Source: Metaphire vulgaris
Taxonomy: Eukaryota; Annelida; Clitellata; Crassiclitellata; Megascolecidae
NCBI GenBank assembly: GCA_018105865.1
Contig: CM030835.1
Location: forward strand, 4,200,816 to 4,264,815
Direction: 5' to 3'
Length of the DNA stretch: 64,000 bases
A model generated the notes under the pieces. The model had not been told where the DNA came from, ran no database searches, and was given only the letters and a program-made list of their open reading frames with translations. Every line of letters starts with the position of its first letter. Positions within the stretch are counted from its first letter, which is position 1. Of this stretch, positions 1-19,454 are shown piece by piece. A program made the position numbers and the translations under genes.

Positions 1-292
1 TTCATTAGTTATTATATCTTTCGAACTAATTTTCGGGATTCTTCTGTAGTAGACCTACCACATTTCAAATGCTTCTATTTCCTTTTGCATATTTTTCGCT
101 AATAGGCTTAATTTTGTTTAGTTTGTGCCATATCGATAGGCTATACTGTGCTTTCACACTTCAATTAAGCATATGTTGTAAGCTATATAATATGTTTCGT
201 TTAATATATGTTTCGTCTATGTGTTTTATGTTTATGCTTTGTTTTTTGTTTATTTTTCTACGTGTTTTCGTTTTAAGTTCAATCAATCAATC

Positions 293-372
293 AATCAATC
301 AACTTCTATAGCGCCACTATCATAATGCCCAGGTCTTCAGCCGATGGCGCACCAACTCCGAATAGAATTAGA
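293..372 (+). repeat. Dispersed repeat copy 1 (CTTCTATAGCGCCACTAT family)
   Basis: This segment is nearly identical to 1185-1266: it starts with CTTCTATAGCGCCACTAT, continues through CAGCCGATGGCGCACCAA and ends in a GGTCAG motif. Diverged fragments with the same core occur at 5238-5262 (reverse), 14090-14122, 14937-14985, 22148-22200 and 25780-25835. In this copy an ATCA tetranucleotide run lies immediately upstream. The family is unknown to me. Confidence 0.6.
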
Positions 373-599
373 ACTAGGTCAGGAAAGTTTTTATGTCAAC
401 ACTATGTAAATCCCGGTGTAGGCCTATTGATAATTTGATATTACCAAAACACACGCACACACACACATACACACACACACGCACACCATGGATTCGGACT
501 TTAACACTGTTCCGGCAAGACGAGTGGTCTTCTACTTACAGTATGGTTAAGATTATGTAAAGAATTAGTGAAACTAGACGTGAGATAGATAGGGCCTAT

Positions 600-716
600 A
601 GAGGTTCTAGAAAAGTGCAAAGACGAGAAACAAAGATGGTCAATAGATGCCATAATTTAAGCTACGAAAAAAGACTTCAGTATTGTGGATTGACAACATT
701 GGGAAGGAGGAGAAAG
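600..716 (+). mobile_element. LINE reverse-transcriptase ORF fragment (C-terminal part)
   Basis: Translation gives the sequence NLSYEKRLQYCGLTTLGRR preceded by a TKMVNR-like stretch. This matches the region after the reverse transcriptase domain that is common in CR1/RTE-like non-LTR elements (LSYEERLxxLGLTTLEERR). The frame is lost where the AG microsatellite begins. The DNA is closely related to 21450-21800, so both come from one LINE family. Confidence 0.65.
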
Positions 717-724
717 AGAGCGCG

Positions 725-727
<3 letters not shown>

Positions 728-805
<78 letters not shown>
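728..805. repeat. (AG)n microsatellite
   Basis: A nearly pure AG dinucleotide tract of about 78 bp that directly follows the truncated LINE fragment. The open frame across it (Arg-Glu repeats) is an artefact of the repeat. Confidence 0.95.
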
Positions 806-859
806 CTACTAGCAAATTTACCGAGGTTTGTTAACTATTGCAAGTAGGCTATATGCATA

Positions 860-1172
860 TATTGAATAAAAGTAGGCCTACGCGTATATATTGTGACCAT
901 TTGACGAAGAATAGGTTTTTTAAAAAGATTGTGTATCGTGTGGTTTGAAATGGCTCGCCCTTTCTGTGACATTTCGAACTCCTTAGAATAAAATTGCGAC
1001 AGAATATATTGACAATTCTAGAACGATTTGACACAATGAAGTTGGAAGCAAAAGAAAATGTAGTTTTAATTCGCTTCATCACTCCTCTGAAATTTTGCAT
1101 ATATAGCCTGTTGTAACAATAGTCCTTCCGTGGGCTCACCACTTTGTGGCATTTCAAACGCTCTAGAATAAA
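860..1172. repeat. Dispersed repeat with internal direct repeats (TTCGAACxCTxTAGAATAAA family)
   Basis: A unit of about 180 bp contains a GACATTTCGAAC box, TAGAATAAAATTG, ATATATTGACAAT and AATTCGCTTCATCAC, and the first part recurs at 1147-1172. Related copies lie at 2320-2580 and 29560-29960. I see no coding capacity or terminal inverted repeats. It could be a non-autonomous element or a degenerate satellite. Confidence 0.6.
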
Positions 1173-1184
1173 ATTGAGATCGAG

Positions 1185-1266
1185 TCAACTTCTATAGCGC
1201 CACTATCATAATGCCCAGGGCATCAGCCGATGGCGCACCAAATCCAAATAGCATTAGAGCCAGGTC
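1185..1266 (+). repeat. Dispersed repeat copy 2 (CTTCTATAGCGCCACTAT family)
   Basis: Second copy of the repeat at 293-372, differing at only a handful of positions. It sits directly after the 860-1172 repeat. Confidence 0.6.
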
Positions 1267-1296
1267 AGTGCCCCTAGTGGCTTTCACATAGGCATT

Positions 1297-1345
1297 ACTG
1301 CCAAGTCTGGCCCGCGGGCCAAGGTTTTAACACCACTGGACTAAG
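1297..1345. mobile_element. hAT-like MITE end (fragment)
   Basis: The motif GGCCCGCGGGCCAAGG followed by a degenerate ACACCACTGGACTAAGG resembles the end of hAT elements of the 'CAGGGGTGTCAAAC' type found in many animal genomes. A better copy is at 2615-2672. The other end was not found. Confidence 0.4.
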
Positions 1346-2319
1346 GAGCTGCTGAGGTGCTACTTTTATACAGCGCCATAGAGATCGACGAGATTTTACT
1401 TACTTTTTAGCCTTCTAATTCCCTAAACCACTTTAAATAATATCAGTTGAGGCTACGCGGCTAATAATCTCTCTATGTAGTTAGTCGTGCCTACTAGGTG
1501 GCGCTGTGAATTGACCTATTTCACAGAGACATCCGCATAACATTATAAACTCGTAACATGTCCATTTGGTAAATACAAAAATAACACCGCTAAAGGCAGT
1601 TGCTGTATGTAACCGATGTTAGTACTTGTTATTGTTAATAATTGCCTCGTTCGTAGAATCGAATTCAGCAGCTTACTTCGATTTCCAACGCTTCTAAATA
1701 TTGTTGAGGAACTTCTATCGAGTAACGTATGTTTTCTAGTGAGCGGAGGGAGCCTTGAAAGGATAGGGCGTGGTGGAGGGTGATCCTCGAAGGAAGGGGG
1801 ATGTGGCTGTAAAAAGTGCCTTTTGGTCGCATTTAGTTTACATTTACATTAAAATGAGAGATTTCCTGCTTCCATTCAATTAATGTGATTTTGGTAATGA
1901 TTTCGTTGTCAGGTTCCTGAATTTTCGTTAATTTTGCTAAGAATAAATTGCGGGTAGCTTTAAGAAACATAGACTACGAACATTCTAATGATAAACTCAT
2001 TGTCAGTGTCAACTTGTGTAATAATTGCATGGATAATGCAGTTGTTAATTTAGCTTATCTATTGAGAGCATACATTGAGGGTGAATATAATTTGGTTTCA
2101 TGAGCCAGTTCAAGAATTCTGTGCCTACTTTCTATTGTTGCTTGTAATTTTAATATGCATTGCTTGATTTTTAACCCCTGAATCTATAATTGTGTTATAA
2201 TAAAAGTACTTTGATTGAATTTTCATTGGAGGTCGCTTTGGAGTGTGTTAATTCATTGCAGGGTTGTTTTTTATTTATGAAAATAAATGCAATTATTTTT
2301 GTTATACAACATGCCAACA

Positions 2320-2580
2320 CTTGTTCATTTTGCATATCTATAGCTTGCTGTAGCTATAGTCCTTTCATAGGCTCACCATTTTGTGGCATTTCGAACGCTC
2401 TAGAATAAAATTGAGATGGAATATATTGACAATCCCGGAATGATTTGATGCATTAAAGATGGGGACACAAGAAAATGTGGTTTTATTTCATTGCAAACTC
2501 CTCTGATTTTTTGCATATCTACTGTATAGTCTACTGTAGCAATAGTTCTTCCATAGACTAATGTTACATCAAGCCAATTT
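2320..2580. repeat. Dispersed repeat, second copy of the 860-1172 family
   Basis: Contains GTGGCATTTCGAACGCTC, TAGAATAAAATTGAGATGG, ATATATTGACAAT and GATGGGGACACAAGAAAATG in the same order as at 29820-29920, plus a GCATATCTA...TGTAGC module at both ends of the unit. Confidence 0.6.
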
Positions 2581-2614
2581 CACACATAAACTTTTAATAA
2601 AATTGTTTAAACGT

Positions 2615-2672
2615 TTATATTTTTGTGGGCCAAATAAAATCAGCCTGCGGGCCAAGGATTTGACACCCCTGG
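2615..2672. mobile_element. hAT-like MITE end (fragment)
   Basis: GGGCCAAATAAAATCAGCC followed by GCGGGCCAAGGATTTGACA and CCCCTGG. Read in reverse this begins CCAGGGGTGTCAAATCC, a typical hAT terminal sequence. Only one end is recognisable, so boundaries and target duplication cannot be given. Confidence 0.5.
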
Positions 2673-3604
2673 TCTAAACAATAGGAAGGGAGGATTTTAG
2701 AGGTAGAAACATAATTTCAGGAATTGGCTGCAAAGTTTGTTCTTTCCAGGACTCACTAAATGATCTGGTTACTCAGCCTAGCCTCCAGCTAGTAGCAAAC
2801 TGTCCAAGTAGAAAGGCTTTCTAGGTGATTCAGTTCTTTTGGCAAGGTCAATACCTTTAATCACCATAACCCTACAGGTGCAAACTAATTAAACATGTTG
2901 TATTCTGAAGATTACAATCTCAGCACTTATTCTATGATTGAGAGATTTGACCTACAGTATTAAACATACCCTCTTTGGTATGTTCTATACCTCTTTTTAC
3001 CAGGTTGATTGCTACCAGTTGCCACTTTGGCCCACAGAATGCCCCACAAACAGTCACTCATTGAATGTTGCATGCCTGCGTTGTTGTCAGACCTGGCAAC
3101 TGTGAATGGGGTATTCAGACTGTTTTCCAAATGGTCTAAAGTTTGATTTAATAATTTTTTGTTGACGTGTCCCTGTTCCAAAAAAATATTAGGGCAAGGA
3201 TAATATTTTTATTTCTGATTTGGTGACATCATTGCAGTTGTTAGCAGAACTATTTGGAGAATTTTAACCCTTTGGATATTTGGGCCATATTTTGGGCCAA
3301 TGAATTCAATTCTAGATAATTCTTTTGAAAGTGTATGTGACTGCTTTGTTGCCACTGTCCCTTTTCAATTTGAGGCTCACATTGGCTGAAGAACATGTGA
3401 TCCTGTATTAGTTCTACTGTAGTGCTGTAATTGTGTGGTGAGCCTTGTAAACAAGTTGTTTATAAGACTCACCATATATTATTGATAGAATAAGTCCAGA
3501 AAGTACAAAGACCTTTGGTCTACATGTAATTATTATTGCTAATATCTTTTAATGTTGTTGTTGTATTGTTATATTATCATTATATTACTAATGTTATATT
3601 TTAC

Positions 3605-3643
<39 letters not shown>
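3605..3643. repeat. (TTA)n microsatellite
   Basis: An uninterrupted ATT/TTA trinucleotide run of about 38 bp. Confidence 0.95.
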
Positions 3644-3769
3644 GTTATACTCTTCTATGGCCCTGCCATGCAGGCAGAAAGTGAAGATGATGATACTCTT
3701 TCTCCTTTAATTTTTTTGAATTTCTATAATAAGTACTGTCACTTCTAAATTCCTAAACCAAATATTTTT

Positions 3770-3966
3770 AGGTTGACCGTCTTACGGGTTTTACTGTATA
3801 CCCTTTGGCCAACCCATTTCTCAAATTAACTACCAGTATATATTTTTACATATTTTAATGTTTTTTTCACATGATAAGAAATGAATTAATCTTGTATGTT
3901 TAATCTCTGTATGTGTAATCTTCCTTGAAAAATAAATTGATTGATTGATTGATTGATCGATTGATT
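3770..3966 (+). mobile_element. LINE-like 3' tail ending in (ATTG)n
   Basis: An AT-rich segment ends in AAAATAAATTGATTGATTG and further ATTG units. Tetranucleotide tails after an AATAAA-like motif are typical of CR1/L2-type non-LTR elements. No coding portion remains upstream, so this is probably a 5'-truncated insertion. Confidence 0.45.
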
Positions 3967-5122
3967 ATTGCTCTGTTTAAGAACTCCTGTTCAAAATTCA
4001 CAAATTACTTTCTTAAGAGCTTTTGATCATTTTGACTGTAAGAGAAGAGTTCTGTTGGACCTTTTTATGACTCTGTTATTGACCTTGATTGTCACCTTGA
4101 AATTTCACTCTGACTGACCTACTGAGCTGTGTCAAGTGATTGTTGCCTACACATTGGTGCAGAAGCTGCCCTTGATGAGGTCTGCTGACTGCATGCAATA
4201 CATCTAATTGTATAACAGGTTAGGCATTGAGCAGTGATCCTTCATCTGACATTTATCTAAACAGACATTTGTCTTTTTGGTGATGAAACTTATTAACTTT
4301 TCATGTACCAAAGTTGTTTTCTAATACATGATGTATGATGATATGCCCTTGAATGCCTTTATCCATATTTCTCACCCTCTTCCTTCTTTACATAAATATT
4401 TGAAAGTGACGTAATTGCCCAACCCAAGTCAAAGGTTGAGTCAGAGGGAAGAATGAGTGCAGATGTACCTGCAGAACTTACCAATTACTGGTGCAGTGTA
4501 TGTTGATACCTTTTTACGGCTTACCATCCTGGGTCTTGGTCTATCTCTTCCTTTATCTCTTTGTCTATCTGCCTGTCTTTACTTTAAAACACACTGCAGT
4601 CCTTATTAATTAGTCAATATCTGATAAGGTGTTGGAATGATTTTTCTGAGCAGAAGAGTGGAGAACAATGCTTTGAGCTTCATAATCAGTTGTGGATGCC
4701 AGAATAGATATACAATTTCAATATCCTGGGAATTCTACCTGAGCAGAGGTCCATTTTTCAGCTGTTTGTAATTGTAGTGGTTTACTTTGGTCTTGATTTG
4801 AGGCTTGTTTAAGGCATCAAAGGTCGAAGGTCACTGCACACTAAAAGCCAAGCCAGGACCTTTGGTGTTGGCTGGTTCTGCCTCTGCCTCTATATTAAGC
4901 CGGTCATCTTGAAAGGATTTTGACATTGGCCTTGCGGAATGGTTTATAAGTTTGTTATGTCATAAAGCCCATCGTCATTTTGTTTGGCTGGTTGGTGAGC
5001 AAGTGATGACGTCCTTTTGTTAAGTTATTCTGTGGTGATCGTTAATAAATTTCAATGGGTCATATTTTTAGCTGCATTTATAGTCAAGTGTTGTTGTTCT
5101 CACCTTTATTGTTTTCAAGGAC

Positions 5123-5130
5123 TATATAAA
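5123..5130 (+). promoter_or_regulatory. Possible TATA box for GLUD
   Basis: TATATAAA lies about 290 bp upstream of the GLUD start codon. Between them are a possible 5'-UTR acceptor (TTTTAATAG just before 5393) and a repeat fragment. The position is plausible, but nothing confirms that transcription starts here. Confidence 0.25.
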
Positions 5131-5420
5131 GGTAGGTCTAGTGTAAGCTTTGACTAGATGAAGTGAGTCTAGAAGAAGCTGCTGTCGTGTGAGTCTTCTG
5201 CTTGCTCTGGCTATCGAATGATGCCGGGTGCATTGCCATTATGGCGCTATAGAAGTTCTGTAATTAGTTACCTGTGAACTGCCTATACTTGTAATTTTAG
5301 TCAAGCACTTTATTATTATTCATGATGCTATTATATAGCATATTCTATTAAGTCTAGATTATAGATTTAAGTTTGTCTTTTGCTGTTTTAATAGTGCTAT
5401 AATAGAACCAGAGGCTGAAA

Positions 5421-12450
<7,030 letters not shown>

Positions 12451-13667
12451 GCAGTTGGTTATTGATAACACTTGAATATCGCGTTCAGTTGGATGGCTTT
12501 TGTGTTGAACATATTTCTTAGTATTTGAAGGTTTTGATTGCATACATTCTGAATTGTTTAGACGTAATGAAAAAAAAAAGTTAATTTTGATACGGCTTTA
12601 CCTGTTTCAGTTCCTTATGTTACACGTAATCGAAATTGATTGCGTTATGCAAGTGTTCAATGTCAGCGCTATTGGTATGCTATACGAATTGATGCGCATT
12701 GGTTTTTCCTAATTCTCCTGGTGATTTGCTATGGGCAAATCATCTGTTATTCCTTTTTTAAATTTTGGTGCTATTGTTCAGGTGACATAGAATTTGGAAA
12801 TCTGTAACTACTGCCACTTATGACAGTATTTCAGCAATTGTGCAAGTATTCTATGTGACGTTTTTGCACGGCTTAAATGCAACAGCCGCAATATTATGTT
12901 CCATTGCAATCTCCTTTTTGAACCAATGAAAACCTTTAAACTGTAAAGGATCGTGGTTTAATTTGTGTCTTTGTGTTCAACCCAATGCATACTTTTATAT
13001 GATGGGCAAAATTTCTTTGGGCTTTGGTATTTTATCATTTGTGGTCATTTTATTTACTTACTTATATTGTAATAGTAATTTGTGTTTATGCTCTGATGTT
13101 TTTAGCATAATGATATCTTTTGCTTCTGTTTAATTATTTTATACTCTTTTTAGTTTAACAGAAATTCATACTGTATTGTAGCTATTATGCAATGTTTGAA
13201 TTACAACTGAAAGTTTGCAATGCATTTGAGATGGCATAATTACCGTTGACTTAGAGATAATGATAGTAGCATATACATGTATGTTGTATACTGAATTTTG
13301 TCTAAATCAAATACAAAAGTATAAGTATTATTAAAAGTGACTTGTCTGTTTTGCTGATGAGTGCTACTGAAAATATGAACATTTGATGCAATTTTGCATA
13401 AGCAAACCTTTCATATCTCATATTGCTTTCAATTAGAAAGACTTACACATAACATTGACTTATTTCTTGTCTAGTGTAAGGCTTATACAAAACCTGTTGT
13501 CGCCCCACTACCATGGGCGTTTGCCATCAGCTTAGTGCTCTAGAAGCAACCATTAGTAGACAGAGACAGTCGCTGAAAAGGAAATATTTTGGGTCATCCG
13601 CTAAAGTCTTTGACCAATAATCGTCTTTGAGTTTGACGACCAAAATTCATTGCACTTTGGATCCGTC

Positions 13668-13673
13668 AATAAA
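13668..13673 (+). promoter_or_regulatory. Probable GLUD polyadenylation signal
   Basis: AATAAA about 1.2 kb after the stop codon, followed by a GT/T-rich stretch (GTACGTTGTGCAGGTTTTC). Earlier AT-rich hexamers are weaker, so this is the best canonical candidate. It implies a 3' UTR of about 1.2 kb that fills most of the gap before the next promoter. Confidence 0.5.
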
Positions 13674-13891
13674 GTACGTTGTGCAGGTTTTCTATTTAAT
13701 GTATTCTTGGAGTTATTGTTCAATTTTCTTGAGCAAACCAAGTATTTAGCTTCTGACAATGGCAACAAATACAGTATAATAGAGACCTCAAATTTAATGT
13801 ATATTGGGGAAAACTGTTAATGAGCAATTAAAAGTGCCTTTTGTTATATCTACTATTAGGTATAGTTAAGGTTTTAGCTATGCTGAAAGTG

Positions 13892-13899
13892 TGACGTCA
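13892..13899. promoter_or_regulatory. Perfect CRE palindrome TGACGTCA upstream of CAPZA
   Basis: A full CREB/ATF consensus 520 bp upstream of the CapZ alpha start codon, within a locally GC-rich 13890-14000 segment between the two genes. A second TGACGTCA at 14095-14102 lies inside a diverged copy of the CTTCTATAGCGCC repeat. Function is inferred from the motif only. Confidence 0.35.
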
Positions 13900-14421
13900 C
13901 GCTGGTCCTTACCCCTCGTCTCTGTCACAAGCTGTCACACTTTCTTAGGCTCCTCACTCCTCGAGCATGACGTCCTTTATGGACGGCCCCTTTACGATTG
14001 CCTGTTGTGATACACGTCTTTCTCATTTATTCTACGATATGACTTTAAACTATTAATGCAAAATTAATTATACAAATCAATTAGTGAACTTCTATGACGT
14101 CATTATCAGCCGATGGCGCAAAGAATTTGAGGCAGGTCAATCAGATCAAAGGGGAAAGGTCAAGCCATAAAGAAAAGATAAAATATCTAGCATCGAACAA
14201 GCGTTAACTCAAGTCTTGATGAGCTGTCGACCTGTGTTCAATCCCCACTATTTTGATGTCAACAGCCGCAGAGAGAGGAAGAGAGAGGATATTAACGTGA
14301 TCCACGTAGAGTTTTAGACAGACTCAAATAGTTTTTCCAAACAAAGCGCAATATAAGTTTAGGACTTACATTTGCATTTGTCGTAGCATCTATCTGCAAT
14401 CTTTAGTTAATTGAGGCGATA

Positions 14422-17400
14422 ATGGCGGAACAAGAAGAAGGAATTTCTGATTTAGAAAAAGTGATTAATATTCTTCTTTTAGTTTTTGTCACTTAAGATT
14501 TGTTTAAAGTAAATTCGAAAATTGTTCAGTTATTCTTTCTCTTTTAAGTTTATTGTAATTTATTAGAAGTTTTGAAATGCAATGGGCGTTTACGTAATGG
14601 GCGTGATTATGAACTGAATTTGTATATAGCGATCTGCTTACACAGTTGATTTTCTCTCCTTGTTTCGGACCGTTCACTGTGAATTTTATTCTTTGATTGC
14701 ATTTTACTTACTTGTTGTGATTGATTTAATCAGAGGCGGATCCACATGATTGCTACGTGCCCCTATTGAATGCCTGCCCTCCCCCAGTGTCCCCATACTT
14801 TATTGCACTCTTTCTAAGCAACTAGACTAGTCCAAGTTTGTGAAAATAGTTGATCCCAGTGCCTAGAGGTTGCCATCCCAACGCCTTCCTCCCACTTTCC
14901 AACTCCTGGAGCCACCATTGGACATTATTATTATACGAACATTTCTATAGCGCAAATATTCGCAAAGCAGCAAATGCGCTAATGTCAGTTGCCCCTATTG
15001 AATGCCTGCCCTCCCCCGATGGACATAATTACAGCTGGGATTGGAATTTGTTTTAAATTTAGAAATATGTTTTTGCACCCCTTTTATAGAGTACATTTAT
15101 CATCTTTCAGTCTCGTGAATTGATCAACTGCAGAATTGCAGTCTGAAGCTGTTTTGAGACTTGTTATAAATATGTTTCAGGCGAAGATTGTGTCGGATTT
15201 TATTCTTCATGCACCACCGGGAGAATTTAATGAAGTCTTTAATGGTTAGTTATAAGTGATGTAATCCTTCTGTTTGCCAATTTAACTGTTTGTTTAACAC
15301 GTGCATTTTCATGAAAGAATGGCTGGACCACAGTCATTGGTTTTATGTTTGAATTTGAAGTGTAAAAAATAACAATTACTCATTCTTGATTGTTGCAAAC
15401 CTCTAACTGTTGAATTCATAGTCAAATCTGCTGTTAAATAATGAATATAATTGCATATCAGAGGATGCTTTGACAAATTACAGGAGCTATTGAATGAATG
15501 TTATGTTACTGACGGTTATATTGCTAAAGATATTTGTGTGAAAAGTGGCCAATAATGATGATGATGTTGACTATGATGACTATGATATTAGTATTGATAA
15601 TAGTGAGAAGAAGCGATTCAGCCGCTGAATTTGCTTAATTTTCAAATAATGAACTCATCTTTAGAGGCTCTTTAGTTACTGATAATTAATATTCATTAGA
15701 TGGTTCGACTATATTAGAGATTATGAGTTATGATTCAATTAATGACAGCTGGATATAATAGCGGCAGAAGCACTCGCTAGGATGCTAGATAGATGGTGAC
15801 AGCGAGATCAGTTTGATGGTGATGATGATTACTTGATGATGATATTGATGGATTTTTTGGATCTTCTTGTGACAGCTCAGAGGTTCTTTCATTTTGTTTT
15901 GAATGTCCCTTATAGTAATATTTTTCTCTTAATTCTGTCCACTCATTATTTTGCTGGTTTAGCGAGTCTATTAATTGTTTTCTCTTATTTTAGTTCTTTT
16001 ATTTTAGACGTACGGGTCCTACTTAACAATGATGCGCTTCTGAAGGATGAAGTTGCTGGGTTTGTGTCTTCTCATTCTTCAATTAACAAAGACATTTAGA
16101 CAGCAAATTTGCTTTCCTTTTGTGTATGCGTAGTTAGGTTTTATTTTGTATTCATTTGATTAATTATCGTGCTAAGCACGCCAAGGTCTTTTATAATTTT
16201 CAGGTCGTTTGCTCAGTATAACAAGGACCAGTTCACACCTTGTACAATCAGTGGATCAACTGAACAGGTGAGTGGTGTTGGCATGCTATTTTGAAATTTT
16301 TTTGTTATTGGCGTTAGCGTGCTTACAACTACATTTGCTGACATAATTGCTACATCCAGCTTGTATTAGAAGTTTTATGGTAATGTGATCACATTTGACA
16401 AAGGCTGGCTTCACTTTTAGACACCATAGGCTCATTCTGATGATAATTAAATTCTATGTTTTACGCTTTTGTATGGAACTGTGTTTGAAGGTTTTGATCA
16501 CTGAGCATGGGGACATTGGCGGAAGTCGTTTCCTTGACCCGCATTCAAAGCAGTCATTCCGGTACGGCATTTGTTACCTTACTAAGGTTGATTTGTGCTT
16601 TGGAATGGAAGCTGTGCATTTGTTTGTTGGACATCTGTTGAATTACTTCAGTTTCGTCTCGTGAATTTATTTCACCGGTTCTGAATTTTCTTAGGTACGA
16701 CCATCTGCGGAAGGAGGCGAGCGAGTTCCGGCCTGCGAAGACAGACGAGGCAGCCGAGCCGTGGCGCTCGGCACTCGAGGCGTCGTTCCTGGAGCACGTT
16801 CGCAACTACTATAAGCAAGGAGTTGGAACTGTCTATGGGACATCTTCTCCAGATGGTGTTGTCCTTGTGGCCTGTATTGAAAGTCATCAGTACAATTCAA
16901 AGAACTACTGGTGAGTAATGTCTGACTGGAAGATTCAATGAGATTTGTTGTCAAGGCTCGATTGTTCAAGACCAAGACCAAATCTGGGGGCCTGTGCCAC
17001 CCTATTGAGTGCCTACCCCCCCCCCAGTGGCCCCCTCTGCTGGGACCCTATACTTAATACTACTTACCTAACAACAAATGGTTGGCCCCATGATTAGAAG
17101 TTGCCACCCCAACGCCCCCCCCCCCCCACTTGCCAAATCCTGGAGCCACCACTGATCCAAAGGATACATTTTTTGTATTTGCAGCTACATCCTTTGTCCT
17201 TGGAGGACAGAATGTTATTCTGTGTTTAGTCCTGACACTGCCTGAATTGGATGTGAGATCACAGTAATGAGATAGATGTTCTTTGTCTCAACCAGTGATG
17301 CAGTGCAAGAATAAATTGTGTTGCATTGGAAAGAATTTGGAACAAACATTTATCTATTGGTGACATAGTGAGATTGCCTGCACATCCCATGTAGAAGTCA

Positions 17401-18071
17401 TCTGTGGGTAAATTGCCGAATCTGTATTAGGAAACACGGGTCTTTGGTCTATTTTTTTACGAAAGCATGCCATTGTACATTGGTAGGTGGAGAAACCTAG
17501 GATTGAGGGCAGGCAGAGTTCGAGCTTTCTTCACTGCTGCTCGGTAACTTACCATCAGGAAAGTGATATTGATTTTATCGTGTGTTCTGAGTTCGCTGTT
17601 CTGTGTCCGTCTTGCTTTGTAGGAACGGACGGTGGCGGTCGCAGTGGTCGGTAACGCTTCCTGCAAACGGCGGTCAGGCTGAGTTAAATGGTATTCTCAA
17701 AGTGCAGGTATTTGCTATTCTTGCATGAATTCTTGGCTATGAAGCTGTCTGTGGAAATTTCACATGTTCGAACAATGCATTGAACTGTGTTAGAGTCTAT
17801 CACTTGAATGCTCTTTTGTCGTTGTTGTTGTTATTGTTGTTGATTTGTCTTTTGTGTTAACAATAGCATTGTTATGGGTTAAATGAAAACTAGGGTTGCG
17901 GTGGAGTAAACAAAGGATTCTTTCCATGGGTTTGAGTCTGACCGTGGCCAATGCATAGCGACCTTGGACAAGTTATTGACCCATAATTGTCTGTGAGGAT
18001 GGCAATGGGAAACCATCTTACTTATTTAATCCCGGGTGGCTAAAGCCAATTGGCCCTGACTTAGGGCAGAG

Positions 18072-18109
<38 letters not shown>

Positions 18110-19454
18110 CAAGAACTGAACTTTGAGAGATGTCTTTGGTTAGGTGAATTCTAGAATTAAAGCATTGAAGATATTGCCAGAAATATAAGAGTGTGCTTGC
18201 GTGATTGTTAGGTGCACTATTACGAAGATGGAAATGTCCAGTTGGTGAGCTCCAAAGATGTTCGTGAAACCATTAATGTTTCGGTTGGTTTTTCTCTTGT
18301 CTTCTCTAGAAGGACAGTTCTAAGAAGGTCAATTTAGGGGATTGGTTCTAATTGTGTTTCTTTATCACGATTTTGTTTGAAACCTCGTTATTCGTAATAT
18401 TGTGAATTTTTGCTAGGGCCAGAGAGACAGACAAAAAGCTAAGTGATGACTTGAAGTATTTGGTCATCTGATTTTTAACATTAACTTATTTGCAGTCTCT
18501 GTTTAATAACCAAAAGTTTTTAAATAATGTAACGGTTAACTTATTGTTTTTCTTCAGAATGAGAAGCAGCTGGCCAAGGATTTTTGTCGCATCGTTTTGG
18601 AAGCTGAAAATGAGTACCAGGTACTGAACTTTTACAAGAACAGTCGTTAAGTGGCTCTTCGTTATAAGAATGATCAATTTTAGGCTTATGCTTTAAATAT
18701 TTTGCTTTTAGTGTGAAAAGCTGTGGATGTTACTATTCCCACAACAAAATTTAGACTCGAGCGTGTAAAGCAAATATTGTTACTCCCATTTTGGGATTAA
18801 ATCCCTGGCGTGCTGAACACTGATTTGCTGCTTAGGTTTTATAATGAAATTTTTGCATGGATTTTGAAGCAATTTTATATTTCTGATATTCAGAGGGTGA
18901 AGCCCATAGAATTTAACTATTTCTAGAAACAGTATATATTATTTGTAGTGAAGCCAGTTTTCTGTCATTTTGCTAAGTGTGATCATATTACCATATATCT
19001 TCTGCTAGAACCCAGGTCTAAAACAGCTGACAGGGATAAAGTCATTTGTTTTAATAGCGGTCCAGGGCTTGTAATTGTATTAGTAATGCTCTGACAATTT
19101 CCATGGTAACCAATACTCTAGCCATTCCATTGTCTAAAACTTATCAAAGATGGTGACAAATTGGCTTCGATTAATTATCCACTGTCTTTGCCACGGATAA
19201 GACTACTTCCAGTGCCTATTTTCATTTCTATGGTGAAACCACTGAAGATTTATAAGAGCTCATGGGCAGATTAGGTACTTTTGCAAATATCACGTGCCAT
19301 GTTACAGACTGCAATATCTGAGAATTACAAGACGATGTCCGACACGACATTCAAGGCTTTACGTCGCCAACTGCCGATCACTCGCACCAAGATCGACTGG
19401 AACAAGCTCCTTAGCTACAAGATCGGATCCGAGCTTAAGAACGCTCCAAATTAA
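14422..19454 (+). CDS. CAPZA: F-actin capping protein subunit alpha, 10 exons, complete
   Basis: The alpha subunit pairs with CapZ beta and caps actin barbed ends in the cytoplasm. Exons: 14422-14460, 15181-15244, 16008-16059, 16204-16267, 16491-16561, 16695-16910, 17623-17707, 18212-18283, 18558-18620, 19308-19454. All joins are GT-AG and in phase, giving 290 aa (vertebrate forms are about 286). Recognisable blocks are [16 protein letters not shown] across exons 2-3, [17 protein letters not shown] in exon 5, [20 protein letters not shown] across exons 6-7, and [17 protein letters not shown] in exon 8. The final exon has [19 protein letters not shown] and [12 protein letters not shown], containing the C-terminal tentacle that binds actin. 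The start [13 protein letters not shown] aligns with the family N-terminus. Metazoans commonly have more than one alpha paralogue, and I cannot say which this is. Confidence 0.96.
14731..14920. mobile_element. hAT-type MITE, family A copy, in CAPZA intron 1
   Basis: Begins CAGAGGCGGATCCA and ends TGGAGCCACCATTG, a degenerate inverted pair. Internally it shares GCCCCTATTGAATGCCTGCC and GTTGCCATCCCAACGCC with the clear copy at 21205-21379 (reverse orientation). The flanking octamers match poorly, so this copy is older. A short second piece of the same family is at 14988-15018. Confidence 0.65.
16983..17154. mobile_element. hAT-type MITE, family A copy, in CAPZA intron 6
   Basis: Reverse-oriented relative to 21205-21379. 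It contains CACCCTATTGAGTGCCTACC, AACAACAAATGGTTGGCCCC and TTGCCACCCCAACGCC, and ends TCCTGGAGCCACCACTG. The other terminus is eroded. Confidence 0.65.
17885..18107 (+). mobile_element. tRNA-derived SINE-like element with (ATC)n tail, in CAPZA intron 7
   Basis: A degenerate B-box-like GGTTTGAGTCT at 17929-17939 is followed by GACCTTGGACAAGTTATTGA, a core seen in many tRNA-derived SINEs. The element ends in an ATC trinucleotide tail. The A box is weak, so the assignment is moderate. Confidence 0.5.

Larger units (their letters stand above)
1..5420. other. Repeat-rich region upstream of GLUD, no gene seen
   Basis: I see no coding sequence here with domain similarity or splice-compatible exons. 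It holds dispersed repeats (listed separately), an AG microsatellite, a TTA microsatellite, two hAT-like fragments and a LINE-like tail ending in ATTG repeats. The stretch 3970-5400 is AT-rich and unremarkable apart from a TATA-like box near 5123. The short open frames in the region are simple-sequence or random. Confidence 0.6.
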
